From positions 1 to 64,000 of the forward strand of contig NZ_FMZH01000019.1 of assembly GCF_900101435.1 (NCBI RefSeq): a stretch of 64,000 nt of DNA, read 5' to 3'. Below the pieces are notes generated by a model that worked only from the letters and a program-made list of their open reading frames with translations, made no database searches and was not told the DNA's origin. Each line of letters starts with the position of its first letter. Position 1 is the stretch's first letter. The position numbers were made by a program, and so were the translations under genes. The DNA is from Pedobacter soli (lineage in GTDB: Bacteria; Bacteroidota; Bacteroidia; Sphingobacteriales; Sphingobacteriaceae). Below, one piece after another: positions 26,251-36,094 of the stretch.

Positions 26251-29200
26251 TTAATCCAGCAATCCAAGCAATTCTTTTTTGGTTAGATTTTTGAAAAAAC
26301 TACCCTCAGTTTGGATCAGGTTACTGACCAAATCCTTTTTAGTGGCCTGCAGTTTCATAATTTTTTCTTCAATGGTATCGGGGCAAATAAGCCGCACTGC
26401 CATTACGTTTTTATGCTGGCCAATGCGATAAGCACGATCGATGGCCTGGTTTTCTACTGCAGGGTTCCACCAGGGATCAACCAGGTAAACATAATCTGCT
26501 TCGGTTAAATTCAATCCCGTTCCCCCGGCCTTTAGGCTAATCAGGAAAACCGGAATATCTCTATTTTGTTGAAATGAAGCTACCACTTCTTCCCTGTTCC
26601 TTGTCTGGCCAGTGAGATAAGCATAACCTATACGCCGTTTGTCAAGTTCTTTTTTAATCAAATCGAGCATGGTTACAAACTGCGAGAAAACCAGAATTTT
26701 ATGTTTACCGGCTTTGCTTTCAATCTGCTCCAGCAAGACATCAATTTTTGATGAAACCTGCAGATAAGATTTACCACCGGCCAGCAAAGCAGCCGAGTTA
26801 CAAATTTGCCTAAGCGTGGTAATACTTTTCAATACATGCATCGAGCTTTTAGGCAAATCATCTTCCTGTTTACCCAAAATAAAATCCTGAATTTCCTTTT
26901 TATTCGCCTCATATACTTCGCGTTGCTCCTCACCCATTTCGCAATACAATATAATTTCCGTTTTATCCGGAAGTTCTTTTGCTACCTGCTCCTTAGTCCG
27001 GCGTAAAATGAATGGCCTTATCTTTCTTTGAAGCTCATCTGCCCTACGGCTATCTTTAAACTGATCAATCGGGGTAGAATATAGATCGGCAAATTGTTGC
27101 TTGCTGCCAAACAGGCCGGGGCAGGCAAAAGATAACTGTCCGTACAAATCGAAGGTATTGTTCTCAACGGGCGTACCTGTAATGGCCACTTTGTTGCGCG
27201 ATTGCAGCATCCTCACGGCTTTATAACGCTGCGATTCAGGGTTTTTAATGAGCTGCGATTCATCTAAAAAGATGTAATTGAAGCGATAATCCTTTAAAAA
27301 GCGAATATCAGAAAGCAAGGTGCCATAAGAGGTTAAAATGATTTCATACTGGTCAAAATCTTCGGTGGTTTTGCTCCTTTCGCCGGCATAAATGGTTTTA
27401 ACCTGTATAGATGGTGCAAACTTTTCTACCTCAGCTTTCCAGTTAAAAATCAGCGAAGCCGGAACCACAACCAGGTTGGTATTGTGTTTCACTTTTTCGC
27501 GCTGCGATAAAATAAAGGCTAAAATCTGTATGGTTTTACCCAGGCCCATATCATCGGCCAGGCACGAACCAAAATTAAAATCATCTAAAAAGTTAAGCCA
27601 GTTCAGTCCGTCTTTCTGATAATGACGCAGGGTTGCCAGTAAAGCTGAAGGTACTTCTACTTCTTCAATTGCATTTGCGCCTTCGAACTTCTGTTTATAA
27701 AGCTGTAGCTCATTTTTAACTTCGCCATCCAGCAGAGCATCTTCGTACAGTTCGTTTACTGTAGCAAATTTAATTTTCGGCGTCAGAAGCGCTTCTTCAG
27801 TAATTTCGCCTGCATTAAAATAAGCCGCAAACTTCTCTACCCATTCTTGCGGCAAAATACCTTCGGTGCCATCGTCGAGCTTGACAAACCTGCTCTTATT
27901 GCGAATTGATTTATGCAAATGCTTTAAGGGAACCACCTGCCGGGCAAATTTTACCTCAACTTTTGTTTCAAACCAATCCAGTCCGCTAATTACCTCAATG
28001 TTTATTTCAGGTTTAAATTCGCTCAGCTTGTTATTTTTCAACTGATTGAAGCCTAAAACCTGAATTCCCTTATTCCGCCAGATTTCAAAGGCATCTAAAA
28101 ACCAGGCTTCTTCTAAAAATCTTTTCCGGTGCAGGTAAAAGGAATCATATTTATTCTGCTCAAAGAGGAAATCGTTTTCAATTTGTTCGTAAAAGTAGGG
28201 GTGCGACCTAATGATGTTAGAAACGAACTGAAGTTCAGCTTTTTCATCTCGGTTAAGCTTAAAAACATTACCCAATTTATCCTGCGCCTGAATTTGCTTT
28301 TTCGATAAAACCGGAATTTCTAAATTTCCGTAGCGCATTACCGGCGTTAACAGGATAAAATCTTCAGATTCGGACAGATAAATTAATTGTTCATTTTCGA
28401 GGTCGAAGCCTTTTTCTTCCATCTGGCTTTTGGTGGCAGGCTTTAGATAAGCATAATCAACATGTATACTGCCTTCCAGCTGAATCAGAATGGCTTTCTG
28501 AAATTCGGGATATTTGCTTTTGTGTAAGATTAACCGATTACTTTGTTTTTTAAAAAATCCAATCACCCTTAAAAAATCAAGTCTGCCAATCAGATAAAGT
28601 TGATTTTTGAGCTTGACAAAGTACTGGTGTACCAATTGCAGGTTGTCGAGTTCGTACGATTTGCCCTCGATGATTAAACGGCCGGTAATTTCATAATAAT
28701 CCTCGCGCTGGTTTACCGCAAGCCTCAAATCGACATTGAGTGGTTGCACATCAACTGCCGAGATGCTGGACGGCTGAATAACCGACGATTGTTGCGCATC
28801 CTGCAGGTAAACCGGAATTTTAGCGGGATTTTTAACAATTGCCTTTAAAGCTTCAATTTCTACCTCGCTTTGGTCGGTATTGTAGTTTTGCTGAAAGGTG
28901 GTAATGCCGCTAAAAAATTTTAGCAGATCGCTATCTTCTGTTTTAAAAATTAAATCTGCCGGATGAATACCTTTTAATGGATTTTTAACCTTTCCGGTCC
29001 TGGTAATGGCTGCTTCAAAAAGCTCGATGGTTAAATGGTTGTAATAACGGTGCTGCCCCAATACCAGGATCATTTTACTCCAATCACCTTTATCCCGGGC
29101 CTTAACCTGCGGTTTTGTCCTGGGTAGCAGCAAATCGGCCAGGTTTTGCTGAGCTTCTTTGTTAAAAGGTTGCAAGGCTTCCATTTTGGGTTTAATTTCA

Positions 29201-29664
29201 ACCTCATCCTGGTGATAAGTGAGGTTAAAAAGCAGATCGGGGTTTTCTTCCTTTTCCAGCCCATAATTGACGGCTATTTTAATCAATTTTTCTCTGCGTA
29301 GATTAGCATCGAAAAAAATACGCAGCGCTTTGCGTTGAAGAATATTGTATAAAACCTGAGCCTGGTGTGCACAGAGTTTGTTTTTTGGCGTAGCGCAGCG
29401 GCAGGAAAGTTTAACCGAATTATTTTGTTGCTGAACCATCACCACAGGAAAAGGTTCAGCTGCTTCTTCCTGACTAAATGCGGCAAAATCAATTTCGATC
29501 TGTTCGGGATGCAAATGATAAAAACCTTTTACATCGGTATGTACCAGCCCACCCAAATGCTTGAGGATAACAATTTCGCTGAGATCTTTGAGATTAAAAT
29601 CCCTTAAAATATAATCGTAAGGGTTTTCTTCTGATCGCAGCTGTGTAGTTACCGTTTCACTCAT
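26251..29664 (-). CDS. SNF2-family helicase with SWIM zinc finger
   Basis: The 1137-residue protein carries an N-terminal SWIM zinc motif (CRC at 88-90, CAH at 98-100). A long central region follows, and then the SNF2 ATPase. Visible ATPase motifs are I (DDMGLGKTIQILAF, about 703), II (IFLDESQLIKNP, about 800, with DESQ in place of DEAH), III (VAITGTPVENN) and V-VI (LKAGGTGLNL, QAIDRAYRIGQ). It is a DNA-translocating ATPase, probably in transcription-restart or repair like RapA/HepA types. It stands alone; no restriction or defence partner is adjacent. Confidence 0.92.
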   Translation of the reverse strand: MSETVTTQLRSEENPYDYILRDFNLKDLSEIVILKHLGGLVHTDVKGFYHLHPEQIEIDFAAFSQEEAAEPFPVVMVQQQNNSVKLSCRCATPKNKLCAHQAQVLYNILQRKALRIFFDANLRREKLIKIAVNYGLEKEENPDLLFNLTYHQDEVEIKPKMEALQPFNKEAQQNLADLLLPRTKPQVKARDKGDWSKMILVLGQHRYYNHLTIELFEAAITRTGKVKNPLKGIHPADLIFKTEDSDLLKFFSGITTFQQNYNTDQSEVEIEALKAIVKNPAKIPVYLQDAQQSSVIQPSSISAVDVQPLNVDLRLAVNQREDYYEITGRLIIEGKSYELDNLQLVHQYFVKLKNQLYLIGRLDFLRVIGFFKKQSNRLILHKSKYPEFQKAILIQLEGSIHVDYAYLKPATKSQMEEKGFDLENEQLIYLSESEDFILLTPVMRYGNLEIPVLSKKQIQAQDKLGNVFKLNRDEKAELQFVSNIIRSHPYFYEQIENDFLFEQNKYDSFYLHRKRFLEEAWFLDAFEIWRNKGIQVLGFNQLKNNKLSEFKPEINIEVISGLDWFETKVEVKFARQVVPLKHLHKSIRNKSRFVKLDDGTEGILPQEWVEKFAAYFNAGEITEEALLTPKIKFATVNELYEDALLDGEVKNELQLYKQKFEGANAIEEVEVPSALLATLRHYQKDGLNWLNFLDDFNFGSCLADDMGLGKTIQILAFILSQREKVKHNTNLVVVPASLIFNWKAEVEKFAPSIQVKTIYAGERSKTTEDFDQYEIILTSYGTLLSDIRFLKDYRFNYIFLDESQLIKNPESQRYKAVRMLQSRNKVAITGTPVENNTFDLYGQLSFACPGLFGSKQQFADLYSTPIDQFKDSRRADELQRKIRPFILRRTKEQVAKELPDKTEIILYCEMGEEQREVYEANKKEIQDFILGKQEDDLPKSSMHVLKSITTLRQICNSAALLAGGKSYLQVSSKIDVLLEQIESKAGKHKILVFSQFVTMLDLIKKELDKRRIGYAYLTGQTRNREEVVASFQQNRDIPVFLISLKAGGTGLNLTEADYVYLVDPWWNPAVENQAIDRAYRIGQHKNVMAVRLICPDTIEEKIMKLQATKKDLVSNLIQTEGSFFKNLTKKELLGLLD

Positions 29665-29745
29665 TTAAAAAAGTTAAACGATAAAAGTAATGAATATTCG
29701 GTTTGGGGTAAAGTTGGTTTTAAGGTTTTTATACACAATTGAATA

Positions 29746-29849
29746 TCGTCATTTCGAGCGAAGTGCAACGAAGTCGAGAACCCGTAGGCTCAGCGAAGCT
29801 AAATCTATTAAAGATCTCTCCATTTCGCTACGCTTCAGTCGAGATGACG
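29746..29849. repeat. Intergenic palindromic repeat R1, full copy
   Basis: The left arm CGTCATTTCGAGCGAAG and right arm CTTCAGTCGAGATGACG are inverted copies at the two ends. The interior shares GGCTCAGCGAAGCTAAATCT with 21547-21646. It lies just beyond the 3' end of the GntR-type regulator gene. Confidence 0.8.
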
Positions 29850-29862
29850 GATCAACTACAAA

Positions 29863-30894
29863 CTAAAGCGATTTCCTCAAATTCAGGTAAAAAGGTACCT
29901 CTACCCTTTCGGTTTTGCCACTCAATACAAACTCAGCGGCTTGGGCACCAAGTTCACTAAAATCAGTCGAAATGGTGGTGATGCCATCTAAAATGATCCT
30001 TTTTAATGGCGTTTCGTTATAAGAAATTACCCCTACATCTTTACCAATTTTGAGCTTTTGTGCAATCAAACGTTCAATCAGCATCACCAGGTCGTCTTCC
30101 ATCAGGTTGATGTAAACCTCACCCGGATTAATTTCTTCATCTTTAATATTGTGGATCACTTTATGATCGAAAGCATACTGTTGGCAAAAACGGTAGAAAC
30201 CGGTTAGTATTTCGTGTGGGAAATAGCTGTTTCGGGGGAAAATAATTTTTAAAGTGCGGTAGTTGGAAAGACGGTCTAAGGCCTGCTCAAGCGCTGCATA
30301 AATATCCTGTGCAAAGTTTTCATAGGCCGCAGCATAATTTCCGGTTACCCCTGGTAACAATTTATCCAAAATCACCAGTTTTTCTTTAGGTATGGTGTTG
30401 ATGATTTCATGTGCATTTTCTCCCCCTTCCAGAAAGTGCGGAATAATTACAAAGTGCGAATATTCATCTCGCTTGGCCACAATCATCTTTTTAAACAGCG
30501 CATAATCGTTGTTATAAATATAAAAATCGATGGCTGCCCGTTCGCCTATGGTTTTGGTAAAAGAATCGTAGATGATCTTTTTATGCGTACTGAGCTTATT
30601 AAACAGCAAACAGATTTTAAGTTTGCGCGAAAAATCGGTATTGATGATAAAATAGCCCTTCCCCGGAACCGAATCTACCACCCCTAATTTCCGCAAGTTC
30701 CGGTAACCTTTCTCTGCTGTATCGCGCGACATTTCCAAACTAAAACTGAGCTCGTTAATAGAAGGCAGCAAACTATTTTTAAGCAATTTACCACTTTCTA
30801 TTGCCGCTAAAATGGCATTGGTTAACTGTTTGTATTTGGGTGTCGACGAGTATTCATCAACATTGAGATAAGGTATTAGATCTTCTGGTTTCAA
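29863..30894 (-). CDS. GntR-type regulator with sugar-binding sensor, likely of rhamnose genes
   Basis: The 343-residue protein joins an N-terminal GntR winged helix (about 15-85; INELSFSLEMSRDTAEKGY, VDSVPGKGYFI) to a LacI-type periplasmic-binding-like sensor (about 95-335; GVISYNETPLKRIILDG). This domain mix is common for Bacteroidota sugar regulons. It is the last gene of the rhamnose run, 39 bases after the kinase, so it probably senses rhamnose or a product and controls the operon. The operator is not established. Confidence 0.85.
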   Translation of the reverse strand: MKPEDLIPYLNVDEYSSTPKYKQLTNAILAAIESGKLLKNSLLPSINELSFSLEMSRDTAEKGYRNLRKLGVVDSVPGKGYFIINTDFSRKLKICLLFNKLSTHKKIIYDSFTKTIGERAAIDFYIYNNDYALFKKMIVAKRDEYSHFVIIPHFLEGGENAHEIINTIPKEKLVILDKLLPGVTGNYAAAYENFAQDIYAALEQALDRLSNYRTLKIIFPRNSYFPHEILTGFYRFCQQYAFDHKVIHNIKDEEINPGEVYINLMEDDLVMLIERLIAQKLKIGKDVGVISYNETPLKRIILDGITTISTDFSELGAQAAEFVLSGKTERVEVPFYLNLRKSL

Positions 30895-30933
30895 AATGGT
30901 TAGGGTATTAGGATTTCTAATATAAGGAAATTC

Positions 30934-32319
30934 CTAAAAATCCAGTGTACGTTGTATGGCCGAATAATATTTTAACTGAATCATATCCGTGGGTGCCGGG
31001 TTTTCATTCCAGGCATCGTTAATGGCTAAAGCGGTTCCAATAGCGGTAGCCTGCGAAACCGATGAAGCATATACCTCTATATCAGGAATAGCGGTAGCTA
31101 ACAAATGCATGTAAATGGCATTTTTACCAAATCCCCCGTCAACAAAAATCCGTTTTACGCCTGGGTTTAAAATCAATTTTAACGAATAGAGCTGCTGTTT
31201 TACCAGATCAAAAATAAGCTGGTGGTAAGCTTCTTCGGCCGTTTGAAAAATATTCAGATCGCGATCTGGAAATGCCGAATTCGCCAAAAATCCCGTCTGC
31301 GCCTCCTTATTCTCCGGAATCTTATTGGCCAGTTTCAAAATCATAGAAGGATTAAACTTCAAATGCTTAAACAGGTAAGCTGCCCGATCAAAATGCTCGG
31401 CAATACGTTTAAGCTGCACCTCATGTTCGTAACCAGCAAAAATACGCGAAGCTTTAACCGCTTTGCCTTTATAGTGCATGTAACACAGACAATCTTGTTT
31501 CAGTTCTTCGGCTGTTAAAGGTTCCTGGTTAAAAGGATTTAAACTGATGCACCAGGTACCGGTAGAAATGAGTACAAAAGGGGTATTGAAATTAGCCAGA
31601 TATGGAATTAAAGCAGCTGAACTATCGTGCAAGCCTACCCCTACTTTGATGCTGCTGCCTTCAAAATCTGTTTTCAGGCTCGAATCTGCAGGTGTAAAAG
31701 TGCCGAACTTGCCATCGATCTTTTCTGTCGATACCCAGTTGTGGTACTGGTTTTTGTTAAAATCCCACAGCTGGGTGTGACAGCCAATGCTGGTAATATC
31801 GGCCACAGCTTTACCTGTAATCAGATAACTCAGGTATTGAGGCAAATGCAAAGCCCATTTTACTTTATCAAATAACGCAGGCTTTTCGTGTTTTAAACGG
31901 TACAACTGCATACCCGAATTTAAACTGCCCAGAACTGGTGAAGCGGTTTCTAAAGAAATCTTATCCTCACCCCCGTACGTAGTGTAAAAGCGCTGCTTAA
32001 GTGCTTCTGGATAGGCTTTTAAATAATTATAAAGTGGCGTTAAAGGCTCACCTTTTTCATCGAGGTACACAAAACTGGCACCGTAGGTAGAAAAATTAAT
32101 GGCCTTAACATCAAACTCTTTTAACTGCAAAACCTGATGCAGGGAATCGTACACAGATGAGCGCAGGCTTTCCAGGTTTTCGCAAACTTCGCCATCTTCA
32201 TCAACGGTTTCTACAAAACGGGCTGAACGCTCGTAAACAATCTGATAATTTTCATCGATCAGAAAGAGTTTTTTATTCGTTTTCCCTACATCAAATATGG
32301 CAATAACAGGTTTTGGCAT
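30934..32319 (-). CDS. rhaK: Rhamnulokinase, FGGY family
   Basis: The 461-residue carbohydrate kinase has the ATP-grip start (IAIFDVGKTNKKLFLID), a second phosphate motif (LISTGTWCISLNPF) and the C-terminal FVDGGFGKNAIYMHLLA plus SSVSQATAIGTALAI. It should phosphorylate L-rhamnulose at O1. Specificity is inferred from the neighbouring isomerase and aldolase, since FGGY kinases are hard to split by motif. It starts 14 bases after rhaI ends. Confidence 0.9.
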   Translation of the reverse strand: MPKPVIAIFDVGKTNKKLFLIDENYQIVYERSARFVETVDEDGEVCENLESLRSSVYDSLHQVLQLKEFDVKAINFSTYGASFVYLDEKGEPLTPLYNYLKAYPEALKQRFYTTYGGEDKISLETASPVLGSLNSGMQLYRLKHEKPALFDKVKWALHLPQYLSYLITGKAVADITSIGCHTQLWDFNKNQYHNWVSTEKIDGKFGTFTPADSSLKTDFEGSSIKVGVGLHDSSAALIPYLANFNTPFVLISTGTWCISLNPFNQEPLTAEELKQDCLCYMHYKGKAVKASRIFAGYEHEVQLKRIAEHFDRAAYLFKHLKFNPSMILKLANKIPENKEAQTGFLANSAFPDRDLNIFQTAEEAYHQLIFDLVKQQLYSLKLILNPGVKRIFVDGGFGKNAIYMHLLATAIPDIEVYASSVSQATAIGTALAINDAWNENPAPTDMIQLKYYSAIQRTLDF

Positions 32320-32333
32320 TTCTATTCTCCTCT

Positions 32334-33614
32334 TTACAAACCTGTAGCAACAGTTTTTCCACGGTGATTAACTAAATGATTACGCACATCTAAATCGCGG
32401 TATAAGCCAATTGGTGATAATGCCGCTCCGGCTCTTAAACGCGCCTCGGCAACCAATGCCCTTAAATCGCTGCGGAAGGTATGTTGTAAAATTTCCTGTG
32501 CTTTGGCCACATCGTTGTTATCCTGTGCTACATTTAATGCTTTTCTATCTACCAAAAGTGCCTGTGCGTAAGCAATCATAATGGCTTCGACCGATTGAAG
32601 CAGGTCTTCTAAAGGATCTTTGACATTGTGCGAAGCATCGATCATCCAGCCCAGATCTTTAGCATGGTTCATGCCTTTTGCATCCATTCCTTCAACCAGC
32701 TCATTAAAAATCAGGAATAACTGGTAAGGCTTAATGCTTCCAGCAGTTAAATCATCATCGCCATATTTAGAATCGTTGAAGTGGAAACCACCCAATTTCC
32801 CTTCCATTAACAATAAAGCTACAATTTGCTCGATATTGGCATTAGGCAGGTGGTGACCTAAATCAACCAATGTATAAGCTTTTTTGCCCAGTTTGCTGGC
32901 ATACAATAATGACTGACCCCAATCGCCCACTGTAGTTGAATAAAAGTTAGGCTCAAAAGCTTTGTACTCTACAAACATTTTCCAGTCATCAGGCAGGGCC
33001 GAATAAATTTCCTGTAAGCTTTCCAATGTATTCTCGAAGGCTTTGCGAAAGTTAAGCTGGCCAGGGAAACAAGATCCATCGGCAAGCCAAACCGTTAAAG
33101 CATCAGAACCTAATGCTACACCGTGTTTAATTACTTCTATATTGTGCTCAATCGCCTGTTTGCGAATGGCTTTATTTACATTTTGTAAGGAACCAAATTT
33201 GTAACTGTGTGCCGAACCTGCCTGATCCTGAAAGGTATTAGAGTTCATGGCATCGAACTTCAGGCCATAACCCGCAGCCAGTTGCTTTAGTGTTGCTGCA
33301 TTTTGAGGAATATCCCATGGAATATGAAGCGAAATTGCTCCACTTGCACCATTCAAGGCATGCAATAAACCCACATCTTCAATTTTTTCTTCAATGGTAC
33401 GTGGCTCTCCGCCGGTAATGGCAAAACGACCAAAACGTGTACCACCTGTTCCCAAAGCCCAGCTTGGAATGGCAATCTGAAAATCGACCAGTTTTTGAAT
33501 TACAGCTTCAAGATCAACGTGTGCCCAGTCTTCTTTTAAAAAAGCAAGCTTACGCTGATGTGCGGTTAACAATGAGTCGTTGTGTTTTTCTATTTGGTTC
33601 TGCCCGATATTCAT
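32334..33614 (-). CDS. rhaI: L-rhamnose isomerase
   Basis: The 426-residue TIM-barrel isomerase converts L-rhamnose to L-rhamnulose. It resembles the Pseudomonas RhaI type more than E. coli RhaA. Visible parts include FQIAIPSWALGTGGTRFGRF, metal-site stretches VEYKAFEPNFYST and VDLGHHLPNANIEQ, and GGFHFNDSKYGDDDL. It lies in the rhamnose run but is set off from the upstream aldolase gene by 328 bases of stacked hairpins, which may allow separate expression. Confidence 0.92.
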   Translation of the reverse strand: MNIGQNQIEKHNDSLLTAHQRKLAFLKEDWAHVDLEAVIQKLVDFQIAIPSWALGTGGTRFGRFAITGGEPRTIEEKIEDVGLLHALNGASGAISLHIPWDIPQNAATLKQLAAGYGLKFDAMNSNTFQDQAGSAHSYKFGSLQNVNKAIRKQAIEHNIEVIKHGVALGSDALTVWLADGSCFPGQLNFRKAFENTLESLQEIYSALPDDWKMFVEYKAFEPNFYSTTVGDWGQSLLYASKLGKKAYTLVDLGHHLPNANIEQIVALLLMEGKLGGFHFNDSKYGDDDLTAGSIKPYQLFLIFNELVEGMDAKGMNHAKDLGWMIDASHNVKDPLEDLLQSVEAIMIAYAQALLVDRKALNVAQDNNDVAKAQEILQHTFRSDLRALVAEARLRAGAALSPIGLYRDLDVRNHLVNHRGKTVATGL

Positions 33615-33648
33615 GAGGATATTTGGTTTTTATTAGGTTAATTATTTT

Positions 33649-33931
33649 GGCGATATAATCGCCTTTCTCGTTCATCCTCGTTAAAAACGAGGACGATAAC
33701 AAAAATTTAAAGTCATTTTCGATCTGTGCCTAAACACAGACCGATGAAACAACTTACTAAAACTGAATTTAAAACAATCGCCGTGGTCAGTGTCCACACT
33801 GACCACTATTTTTTATTTTACCACAGATGCACACAGATAAATACAGATTTGTATTGCTGCATTTATTTCAGTTGATGGGGACACCAATCGATAGATCAAA
33901 TTTCATCTGTGTGCATCCTTTTTATCTGTGG
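33649..33931. repeat. Stacked hairpin cluster between aldolase and isomerase genes
   Basis: Five palindromes lie in a row. They are GGCGATATAATCGCC (33649-33663); CCTCG-TTAAAAA-CGAGG (33676-33692); TCTGTG-CCTAAA-CACAGA (33723-33740); GTGGTCAGTG-TCCA-CACTGACCAC (33783-33806); and a large one with arms CCACAGATGCACACAGATAA (from 33820) and ATCTGTGTGCATC...ATCTGTGG (33905-33931). Items 2 and 3 share flanks with the element at 21410-21423. No gene is present in this 328-base gap. Confidence 0.85.
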
Positions 33932-33942
33932 TTACATTTTTA

Positions 33943-36063
33943 TTATCTTACAAATGCCATGGCTACACCGCCATCTACATTAAGCACATTGCCGGTTGAT
34001 TTTTGCAACAAGCCACCAACAAAGGCAAAGCAGGCATTCGCAATATCATCCGGTAATATAATCTGATTAAGCAATGTACGTTTTGCGTAGTAAGCAGGTA
34101 ACTCGGCCACGGTAATTCCATAAGCTTTGGCACGACCTTCGGCCCATCCACCAGCCCAGATATTGCTATCGCTGATTACCGCATCAGGGTTAACCACATT
34201 TACCCGGATGTTATCGGCACCCAATTCAGCAGCGTTTAATCTGCTTAAATGTAACTGCGCTGCTTTCGCACTGCCGTAACCTGCATTATTTGGTCCGCTA
34301 ACTAAAGCATTCTTACTTACAATATTAATAATATCGCCACCGATATTTTGCTTTTGCATCGTATTTGTTGCAGCCTGGGTGATAAAAAACTGTCCTTTTA
34401 CCAAAACATCATATAAAAGATCCCAGTCTTTCTCGGTATGGTCGGCAATGGTTTTAGAAATCGATAAACCTGCATTGTTTACAATAATATCTACCCCGCC
34501 AAATGCCAGTGCAGCGGCATCGAAAGCATTTTTAATGTCTGCTTCGCTGGTTACATCCAGAATGGCTGTACTGTACGAATCTTTTCCAAACTGTGCCGCA
34601 AATTCTTTACCTGCTTCTTCCAAACGCTCGGCATTCATGTCGTTTAAAATAACCACACCACCTTCTGCCACGAACTTTTTAGCAATGGCCTTACCAATAC
34701 CACCGGCACTGCCTGTAATTAAAGCAATTTTACCGGTAAGCGGTTTAGGTTTAGGCATACGCTGTAATTTGGCTTCTTCCAGCAACCAGTATTCGATATT
34801 AAAAGCTTCCTGGTGTGGTAAAGAAGTATATTCAGAAACAGCTTCAGCACCTTTCATTACATTAATGGCATTGATGTAAAATTCTGCCGCAACCCTTGCC
34901 GTTTGTTTATCTTTTGAGAAAGTAAACATACCAATACCCGGGTATAAAATTACAACAGGGTTGGTATCGCGAATAGCTGGACTGTTTGGATGCTTACAGG
35001 TTTCATAATAATCGGTATACATGGCTCTGTAAGCTTCGAAAGCGGGCTCCAAAGTTTCTTTCAATGCCTTAACATCCGATAAATCGGCATCGCTGGCTAA
35101 ATCTAAAACCAGCGGACTGATTTTGGTACGCAAAAAGTGATCAGGACAACTGGTTCCCATTGGCGCTAAACGGCCCAAATCGTTCGAATTAATGAACTCC
35201 AAAACACGTGTATCGTCGGTAAAATGACCAATCATGTGCTGCTTTGAAGAACATAAACCACGTAAAACCGGTGCCAATGCAGCGGCTTGTTTTTTACGTT
35301 GATCTGCTTCTGCACTTTCTATTTTCTGTCCACCAAAAACAGGGCCCTTTTTACCATAATTCTGGCTAAGGTAATCTGAACAAATTTCGATTACTTCTAA
35401 AGTATTTAAATAACTTTCGTAAGCGGTATCGCCCCAGGTAAATAACCCGTGCGAACCTAACATAATACCGCGGATACCTGGGTTTTCATCTAAGCACTGC
35501 TTTAACTGTAAACCCAGCTCAAAACCTGGTTTTTTCCATTCAACCCAACCAATGGTACCATTAAACAATTCCTGCGTAATGCGTTTACCATCTTTTGCTG
35601 CTGCAATGGCAATGGCGGCATCAGGGTGCAGGTGATCGATATGTTTGAAAGGTAAGAAACCATGTAAAGGGGTATCAATTGACGGTGCCTTAGAGCTTAA
35701 ATCAAAAATGCAGTGATTAAACAATTCAACCATCTCATCTTCGTAAGCCACCCCGCGGTAAATGTTTTTCAGGCTGCGTAAACGGTCTACATATAAAGCA
35801 GCCAAACCGCTTTTCTTTAAGGTACCTAAATCGCCACCAGAACCTTTTACCCACATCACCTCGGTTTCAAGGCCCGTTAGCGGATCTTTTTCCAACAGTT
35901 TACAAGAAGTATTGCCACCTCCGTAATTGGTAAGGCGTAAATCTGCACCCAATAAATTTGAGCGGTAGATTAACAAAGCAACTTCATCACCAGCCAGTTT
36001 TGCAGCTTCTTCTTCATCCCACAAGTAGCTTACATGCTTATAACTTTTCGTATCGATTGACAT
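33943..36063 (-). CDS. rhaEW: Bifunctional rhamnulose-1-P aldolase/short-chain dehydrogenase
   Basis: This is a 706-residue fusion. The N-terminal part (about 1-400) is a class II aldolase with LTNYGGGNTSCK, DTPLHGFLPFKHIDHLHPDA (zinc His) and IMLGSHGLFTWGD. The C-terminal part (about 440-706) is an SDR with TGSAGGIGKAIA, NNAGLSISKT and YGSAKAAQ as the YxxxK site. The first part splits rhamnulose-1-P to DHAP and lactaldehyde; the second is thought to oxidise lactaldehyde. Fusing them keeps the reactive aldehyde near the enzyme. The SDR substrate is inferred from family reports. Confidence 0.93.
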   Translation of the reverse strand: MSIDTKSYKHVSYLWDEEEAAKLAGDEVALLIYRSNLLGADLRLTNYGGGNTSCKLLEKDPLTGLETEVMWVKGSGGDLGTLKKSGLAALYVDRLRSLKNIYRGVAYEDEMVELFNHCIFDLSSKAPSIDTPLHGFLPFKHIDHLHPDAAIAIAAAKDGKRITQELFNGTIGWVEWKKPGFELGLQLKQCLDENPGIRGIMLGSHGLFTWGDTAYESYLNTLEVIEICSDYLSQNYGKKGPVFGGQKIESAEADQRKKQAAALAPVLRGLCSSKQHMIGHFTDDTRVLEFINSNDLGRLAPMGTSCPDHFLRTKISPLVLDLASDADLSDVKALKETLEPAFEAYRAMYTDYYETCKHPNSPAIRDTNPVVILYPGIGMFTFSKDKQTARVAAEFYINAINVMKGAEAVSEYTSLPHQEAFNIEYWLLEEAKLQRMPKPKPLTGKIALITGSAGGIGKAIAKKFVAEGGVVILNDMNAERLEEAGKEFAAQFGKDSYSTAILDVTSEADIKNAFDAAALAFGGVDIIVNNAGLSISKTIADHTEKDWDLLYDVLVKGQFFITQAATNTMQKQNIGGDIINIVSKNALVSGPNNAGYGSAKAAQLHLSRLNAAELGADNIRVNVVNPDAVISDSNIWAGGWAEGRAKAYGITVAELPAYYAKRTLLNQIILPDDIANACFAFVGGLLQKSTGNVLNVDGGVAMAFVR

Positions 36064-36094
36064 TATATTATTCTATTTAAATTTTTCTATTTGA

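Noticed and set aside
26251..29664. Phage-defence island around the SNF2 helicase
   Set aside because: No nuclease, methylase, phospholipase or other defence partner is adjacent; neighbours are metabolic genes and palindromic repeats.
34379..34879. 166-residue plus-strand frame inside the aldolase-dehydrogenase gene
   Set aside because: Antisense shadow of the SDR domain, whose motifs are all on the other strand.
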